From contig NZ_JACHNP010000001.1 of assembly GCF_014206815.1 (NCBI RefSeq), positions 1,702,456-1,766,455 on the forward strand: DNA of 64,000 bases, in the 5' to 3' direction. Positions 59,917 to 64,000 of the stretch are shown here, piece after piece. Every line of letters starts with the position of its first letter. The first letter of the stretch is position 1. Below the pieces are notes generated by a model. It searched no databases. It was not told the origin of the DNA and worked only from the letters and a program-made list of their open reading frames with translations. A program made the position numbers and the translations under genes. The DNA comes from Xanthomonas sp. F10. Its GTDB lineage: Bacteria > Pseudomonadota > Gammaproteobacteria > Xanthomonadales > Xanthomonadaceae.

Positions 59917-60098
59917 GGCGGGTCACCAATCCCCGAGCATGCCGCGCCGCGATTGCGCGTGCCTGTGGCAAGGAAGAGCAAGGAAGTGGACGCCCGTCCA
60001 CGCCCGAGCGATGACGCGGCCACAGGCGGGCGCAATCGCAGCCCTTCGGGTTGGGCCTGGCAGGCGCGCGGCATACTCGGGAATGGGTGACACGCCCT
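59915..60098. repeat. 184-bp imperfect inverted repeat, possible MITE-like element
   Basis: The outer left arm (59915-59948; begins AGGGCGGGTCACCAATCCCC) matches the complement of the right arm (60063-60098; ends GAATGGGTGACACGCCCT) at nearly every base. Inner arms 59949-59969 and 60019-60039 (GCCACAGGCGGGCGCAATCG) also pair. An unpaired insert of 23 bases lies between the inner and outer right arms. The left end overlaps the NPP stop codon. No gene inside. Confidence 0.7.
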
Positions 60099-60152
60099 AA
60101 GCGCCAGGGCAACGGCGTCGGCGCGCCGACGCCCGCCCGGGGCAACGCGTGC

Positions 60153-60158
60153 GACAAT
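60153..60158 (+). promoter_or_regulatory. -10-like box six bases before the ClC start
   Basis: GACAAT, then GGCCGC, then the ATG at 60165, the same spacing as before the NPP gene. Confidence 0.45.
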
Positions 60159-60164
60159 GGCCGC

Positions 60165-61586
60165 ATGCACTCGCCCGACTCCGCGCAACCACCGCGCCTG
60201 CGCCAACTGATCTCGCAGGAGAGCTGGAAGCAGCGCGCCGTGCTGTGGGGCGGCGCGGTGGCGGTGGCACTGGTATCCATCGTCTTCGCCAAGGCCAGCG
60301 ACGCCGCCTTCCACGTGTTCCAGCGCATCACCGCGCATTCGCCGTGGTGGGCGCTGCTGCTGACCCCGAGCGTGTTCGCCCTGCTCGCCTGGCTGACCAA
60401 CGGCGCGCTGCGCCCCACCCGCGGCAGCGGCATTCCGCAGGTGATCGCCGCGCTGGACCGCACCGACGACGGCTTCCGCCAGTCCAACCTGTCGCTGCGC
60501 GTGTCCGCCGGCAAGCTGATGCTGACCACCATGGCCTTGTTCGGTGGCGCCTCGATCGGCCGCGAGGGCCCGACCGTGCACGTCGGCGCCAGCCTGATGT
60601 ATGTGTTCGGGCGCTGGTTCGGCTTCCGCGACGCACGCCAGGCCAGCCATTTCCTGCTGGCCGGCGGCGCCGCCGGCATCGCTGCCGCGTTCAATACGCC
60701 ACTGGCCGGCGTGGTGTTCGCCATCGAGGAACTGAGCGGGCGCTTCGAGCACCACTTCTCCGGCACCCTGCTGACCGCGGTGATCGTCGGCGGCGTGATC
60801 TCGCTGGGCCTGCTCGGCGACTACACCTACTTCGGCCGGGTCGCCACCGCCGGCCTGCCGCTGGGCAAGGCGTGGCTGGCGATCCTGCTGTGCGGCGTGG
60901 TCGCCGGCCTGCTCGGCGGCGCCTTCTCGCGCATGGTGCTGGCCAGCGCCGCCGGCCGGCCGCGCTGGCTGGGCGACCTGCGCCGGCGGCAGCCGGTGCT
61001 GCTGGCCGCGCTGTGCGGCCTGGCGCTGGTGCTGCTGGGCCTGATCTTCGGCGCCGGCGCATTCGGCACCGGCTACGAGCAGGCGCGCAGCCTGGTGCAG
61101 GGGCACGCCAGCGTCGGCCACGAGTTCGGCCTGATGAAGCTGCTGGCGAACCTGGTCTCCTACGTCGCCGGCATCCCCGGCGGCCTGTTCTCGCCGGCCC
61201 TGGCGGTCGGCGCCGGACTCGGCCACAACCTGGCCGTGCTGATGCCGGGCGTGGACCCGCGCATCTTCGTGCTGCTGGGCATGTGCGCCTATCTCACCGG
61301 GGTGACCCAGGCGCCACTGACCTCGGCGGTGATCTCGCTGGAACTCACCGACAGCAGCGACATGCTGCTGCCGATCCTGGCCACGGTGCTGATCGCCCGC
61401 GGCGCCTCGGCGCTGGTGTGCCGCACGCCGATCTATCGCGGCCTGGCCGAGCTGTTGCTGGTGGCACCGCCACCGGCGTCGGCGCCGCCCGCCGAAGAGG
61501 AAGCGCCGACCTCGCTGGTCGCCGACCTGGCCGGCAGCGACCACGACGACCGCGACGACGGCCCGACCGCGCCACGCCCGCACTGA
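60165..61586 (+). CDS. ClC-family chloride channel/transporter
   Basis: A 473-residue membrane protein with the ClC anion-site motifs: RGSGIPQV, GREGPTVH with the gating Glu, and GGLFSPALAVGAGLG, with about 18 helices folding as two halves. It could work as a proton/chloride exchanger, as in E. coli ClcA, or as a channel. A D/E-rich, P/A-rich tail of about 35 residues ends the protein. The ATG has a -10-like box six bases upstream and no ribosome site. Confidence 0.92.
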   Translation: MHSPDSAQPPRLRQLISQESWKQRAVLWGGAVAVALVSIVFAKASDAAFHVFQRITAHSPWWALLLTPSVFALLAWLTNGALRPTRGSGIPQVIAALDRTDDGFRQSNLSLRVSAGKLMLTTMALFGGASIGREGPTVHVGASLMYVFGRWFGFRDARQASHFLLAGGAAGIAAAFNTPLAGVVFAIEELSGRFEHHFSGTLLTAVIVGGVISLGLLGDYTYFGRVATAGLPLGKAWLAILLCGVVAGLLGGAFSRMVLASAAGRPRWLGDLRRRQPVLLAALCGLALVLLGLIFGAGAFGTGYEQARSLVQGHASVGHEFGLMKLLANLVSYVAGIPGGLFSPALAVGAGLGHNLAVLMPGVDPRIFVLLGMCAYLTGVTQAPLTSAVISLELTDSSDMLLPILATVLIARGASALVCRTPIYRGLAELLLVAPPPASAPPAEEEAPTSLVADLAGSDHDDRDDGPTAPRPH

Positions 61587-61692
61587 TTGCCGGCGCGTCC
61601 CCGGCGCTGGCGCGATCGGCAAGCGCGCCGCCACTCCCGCTTTCGCCGCAAGGCCGCTGCCTGGCGGCGGCCGGGCAGCAAAAAACAGACAT

Positions 61693-61718
61693 AAAAAAAC
61701 GCGGCGCAAGCGCCGCGT
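61693..61718 (-). terminator. intrinsic terminator of the THX gene
   Basis: On the minus strand ACGCGGCGC, 2-base loop, GCGCCGCGT is followed by TTTTTTA. It lies 25 bases past the stop of the THX gene. Confidence 0.8.
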
Positions 61719-61742
61719 TCTTCGTCGCAACCGGTGGCTGGC

Positions 61743-61928
61743 TCAGCCGGCCTTGGCGACCGTCTTCTTGGCCACGGCCTTCTTGGCCGCCGGCGCCTTG
61801 ACCACCGACTTCTTCGCGACCGGCGCACCAGCGCCCACGGCCACCTTGCTCACGCTGTGCGAGCGCGCATTGCCGTAGCTGGCGTTGTAGCGCTTGCCCT
61901 TGGCGGTCTTGCGGTCACCCTTACCCAT
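61743..61928 (-). CDS. 30S ribosomal protein THX
   Basis: A 61-residue basic protein. Its N-terminus MGKGDRKTAKGKRYNASYG matches the Thermus THX (bS31) family, which plugs into the head of the 30S subunit. Most THX proteins are about 27 residues; this one has an added 35-residue A/K/V-rich tail, like the tail of DksA at 6753. I used the ATG at 61928, nine bases after AGGAG; an upstream ATG (61934) would be too close to it. The gene has its own terminator. Confidence 0.88.
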   Translation of the reverse strand: MGKGDRKTAKGKRYNASYGNARSHSVSKVAVGAGAPVAKKSVVKAPAAKKAVAKKTVAKAG

Positions 61929-62039
61929 GCTCATCGACTCCTGAATGTATGTGCGAAAACCCCCGCGCGACGCACGGGGTTTGGCGAGGCCAACGCGGTC
62001 GGCGCCCTCGCGCAAGGGCGGCAAGCCTACCACGTGCGC

Positions 62040-62453
62040 TCAGTGGGCGCAGCTTGCGTCGTGCACGTGGCCGTGATTGAGGCGCAGGTTGAGCAGGTGG
62101 GCGAGGCCGACCAGGGTGCCGCCGAAGGTCATGATCGCCGCATGCGGCGCCACCGCGTGGTGCAGCGCCGGCACCAGCAGGCCGGCCCACAACGCCAGCA
62201 GACCGAGCACCAGCAGGCCCAGCGCCTGCCAGGCGCGGTGCCGGCGATAACCGAGCACCAGGCTGAACAGCCCCAGGCAGGTCACGAACAGCACCAGGCT
62301 GCGCTCCACGCCCTCGCCCAGCCACATCGCCAGACCCAGCGACGGCAGCACCGCCAGCGCCAGCGGCAGCACCGCGCAATGCACCGCGCACAGCAGCGAA
62401 CCGGTGGCGCCGAGGCGGTCGAGCGTGGCGCGCAGATCGAACGGTGAGGACAT
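62040..62453 (-). CDS. MerC-domain membrane protein
   Basis: A 137-residue inner-membrane protein with four helices. The first has LLCAVHCAVLPLALAVLPSL, the Cys-x3-Cys pattern of the MerC family that binds mercury or other soft metals. The C-terminus is His-rich (LNHGHVHDASCAH). It is divergent from a ZnuD-like receptor over a Zur-like box, so here it probably belongs to zinc homeostasis and not to mercury resistance; no merA, merT or merR is in the window. Confidence 0.85.
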   Translation of the reverse strand: MSSPFDLRATLDRLGATGSLLCAVHCAVLPLALAVLPSLGLAMWLGEGVERSLVLFVTCLGLFSLVLGYRRHRAWQALGLLVLGLLALWAGLLVPALHHAVAPHAAIMTFGGTLVGLAHLLNLRLNHGHVHDASCAH

Positions 62454-62470
62454 GACGAGCGGCACGGGTT

Positions 62471-62498
62471 GAAAGTGTTACGGAATAATATAACATTC
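62471..62498. promoter_or_regulatory. Zur-like box in divergent promoter region
   Basis: ACGGAATAATATAACATT (62480-62497) matches the E. coli Zur operator (ATGTTATAATATAACATT) at 14 of 18 positions, counting by eye, in an AT-rich island of an otherwise G/C-rich region. TAATAT (plus strand) and TATATT (minus strand) -10-like boxes overlap it, so one operator could repress both genes. Confidence 0.65.
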
Positions 62499-62607
62499 GG
62501 CCGCCGGCGACCAGCGCGTCCCGTGCCCCTTCCCCGACCGTCCACCGCCGCTGTGCGGTGTCGGCAGCGCGCACGTCGCCCCGACTGTCCCTCCTGATGG
62601 AATGCCC

Positions 62608-64000
62608 ATGTCCTCTCACCGTCCCGCCCTGCTCCGCCGTTCCGCCCTGTCCCTGGCCCTGCTTGGCCTGTTGAGCCCGTCACTGGCCCTGGCCGCCGAC
62701 CCCACCACGGCGACCGCCGCGGCCGACGCCACGCCGCCGGCCAGCGACAGTCGCCACGGCGCGGGCCACACGCACGACCGGCACGTGAAGGACATGGACC
62801 AGGTGGTCGTCACCGCCAGCCCGCTGCGCGATGCGGCCGGCGCGCTGAGCCAGCCGGTGGACGTGCTGGCCGGCGAGCGCCTGGACGAAAACCGCGGCGC
62901 CAGCATCGGCGAGACCGTGGCCAGCCTGCCGGGCGTGCAGAGCTCCAACTTCGGCCCCGGCGTGGGCCGGCCGATCATCCGCGGCCTCGACGGCCCGCGC
63001 GTGGCGGTGCTCAACGACGGCCTGTCCTCGCAGGACGTGTCCACGGTCAGCCAGGACCATTCGCCGGCGGTGGAGCCGTTCCTGGCCGACCAGATCGAAG
63101 TGCTGAAGGGCCCGTCGACGCTGCTGTACGGCTCCGGCGCCATCGGCGGCGTGGTCAACGTGGTCGACGGGCGCATCGCCGAGACCCCGGTCGACGGCGT
63201 GCACGGCCGTGCCGAAGCGCGCTGGGAAGGCGGCGACAAGAGCGGCAACACCGACATGTTCCGCGTCGATGCCGGCAACGGCAGCGGCCTGTCGATCCAC
63301 GCCGATGGCGTGTATCGCAACCTGAAGGACTACGACACGCCGCAGGGCCCGCAGCTCAACTCGTTCGTCAAGTCCAAGGTCGGCTCGATCGGCAGCTCGC
63401 TGGCCGGCGACTGGGGCTTCGTCGGCGTGTCGATCTCGCGCTTCCGCGACAACTACGGCAACCCGGGCGAACCCGGCGACCCGGCCGCCGGCGAGCGCGG
63501 CGTGTCGCTGCAGCTGCACCAGGACCGTTTCGAGCTCAAGGGCGCGCTGAACGACCCGTGGGGCGACGGCAGCGCGCTGCGCTACAGCTTCGGCCACACC
63601 GCCTACACCCACACCGAGTTCGAAGGCGCGGAAGTGGGCACCAAGTTCGACAAGCGCGCCAACGAGGGCCGCGTGGAGGCCTCTTTCGGTTTGGGCGGCG
63701 GCTGGCAGACCGCGGTTGGCGTGCAGGGCAGCGATTCCACCTTCCAGGCGGTCGGCGAAGAAGCCTTCGTGCCGAAGACCGACACCCGCGCCCTCGGCGT
63801 GTTCGCGCTGGCGCGCAACAGCTGGGACCGCGTGCAGGCCGAGGTCGGTGCACGCGTGGACAAGACCAAGTACGAGACCGACACCGGCGTGGACCGCGAC
63901 TTCACCCCGAAGAGCCTGTCGCTCAGCGGCGGCTTCCGCTTCAATGAACAGTGGCGCCTGACCGCCAACCTCGACCACGCCGAGCGCGCCCCGGCCGAGG
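62608..64000 (+). CDS. ZnuD-like TonB-dependent zinc receptor, truncated by window end
   Basis: The first 464 codons of an outer-membrane receptor; the 3' end is beyond the window. A signal peptide (SLALLGLLSPSLALAA) precedes a His-rich segment (RHGAGHTHDRHVKDMD), then the plug: VVVTASPL as TonB box, VASLPGVQSSNFGPGVGRPI, RGLDGPRVAVLNDGLSSQDV, EVLKGPSTLLYGSGAIGG, and the start of the barrel. This layout matches ZnuD of Neisseria, which takes up zinc and is Zur-controlled. The Zur-like box upstream supports this. Heme or copper would be the alternatives. Confidence 0.88.
   Translation, partial: MSSHRPALLRRSALSLALLGLLSPSLALAADPTTATAAADATPPASDSRHGAGHTHDRHVKDMDQVVVTASPLRDAAGALSQPVDVLAGERLDENRGASIGETVASLPGVQSSNFGPGVGRPIIRGLDGPRVAVLNDGLSSQDVSTVSQDHSPAVEPFLADQIEVLKGPSTLLYGSGAIGGVVNVVDGRIAETPVDGVHGRAEARWEGGDKSGNTDMFRVDAGNGSGLSIHADGVYRNLKDYDTPQGPQLNSFVKSKVGSIGSSLAGDWGFVGVSISRFRDNYGNPGEPGDPAAGERGVSLQLHQDRFELKGALNDPWGDGSALRYSFGHTAYTHTEFEGAEVGTKFDKRANEGRVEASFGLGGGWQTAVGVQGSDSTFQAVGEEAFVPKTDTRALGVFALARNSWDRVQAEVGARVDKTKYETDTGVDRDFTPKSLSLSGGFRFNEQWRLTANLDHAERAPAE

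Noticed and set aside
62040-62453. Mercury resistance determinant
   Set aside because: Only a MerC-type domain is present; there is no merA, merT, merP or merR, and the context is zinc.

Overview
The window is high-GC, densely packed chromosomal DNA. Gene content and order point to a gamma-proteobacterium of the family Xanthomonadaceae, most likely Xanthomonas or a close relative. The pointers are an NPP-type phosphodiesterase like the one known from Xanthomonas, a UbiM-like ubiquinone hydroxylase, a THX ribosomal protein with a lysine/alanine tail, a DksA with a long Ala/Lys/Pro tail, pectin-use genes, and several copies of a GTAGGAGCGGCTTCAGCCGC-type REP palindrome. This is inferred from recognised families; no database was searched. 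I see no rRNA, tRNA, CRISPR array, prophage or complete insertion sequence.

Layout: 1-3400 cysS, sufE and an MFS transporter. 3532-6490 a hydrolase and two small secreted proteins in an AT-richer pocket. 6753-10464 dksA (minus), then yidD, a dihydroorotase and an M23 peptidase, followed by a 130-bp tandem array that repeats the peptidase 3' end. 11346-14050 a 7TM-GGDEF protein coupled to a YiiX-like papain-fold protein. 14361-15542 pectinesterase. 15571-20705 a minus-strand run: efp, TMEM175-like channel, mtaD, ubiG, a HAD phosphatase (possibly MupP) and a squalene/phytoene synthase-like protein; epmB is divergent to efp. 21894-24979 a PhnD-like binding protein coupled to a HAMP-GGDEF-EAL protein. 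25091-26795 trmJ and suhB.

26877-32247 is an iron-type cassette read leftward: a PchR-like AraC regulator, a TonB-dependent receptor, a PepSY membrane protein and two small unknown membrane proteins, with overlapping coding ends and a tandem operator-like direct repeat before the receptor. 32721-34868 is a chemoreceptor with a near-perfect sigma-28 promoter. 35187-39904 is tgt-yajC-secD-secF. 40050-49283 carries an ABC exporter, a serine hydrolase, a DUF72 protein, a KDG permease, an EamA transporter, a GAF-GGDEF protein and rluF. 49525-56373 carries a DEAD-box helicase, an S4 protein, ubiM-like, MAPEG, a DUF4019-like protein and a ClpP-fold lipoprotein. 56536-61586 carries Ada-AlkA and Ogt (alkylation repair), the NPP phosphodiesterase and a ClC channel. 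61743-64000 carries THX, and a MerC-family protein divergent from a ZnuD-like zinc receptor over a Zur-like box; the receptor runs off the window.

Themes: cyclic-di-GMP signalling (three GGDEF proteins, two with unusual signature motifs and two translationally coupled to periplasmic partners), metal uptake (iron and zinc), pectin use, and a set of genes whose -10-like box lies exactly six bases before the start codon, suggesting leaderless mRNAs.
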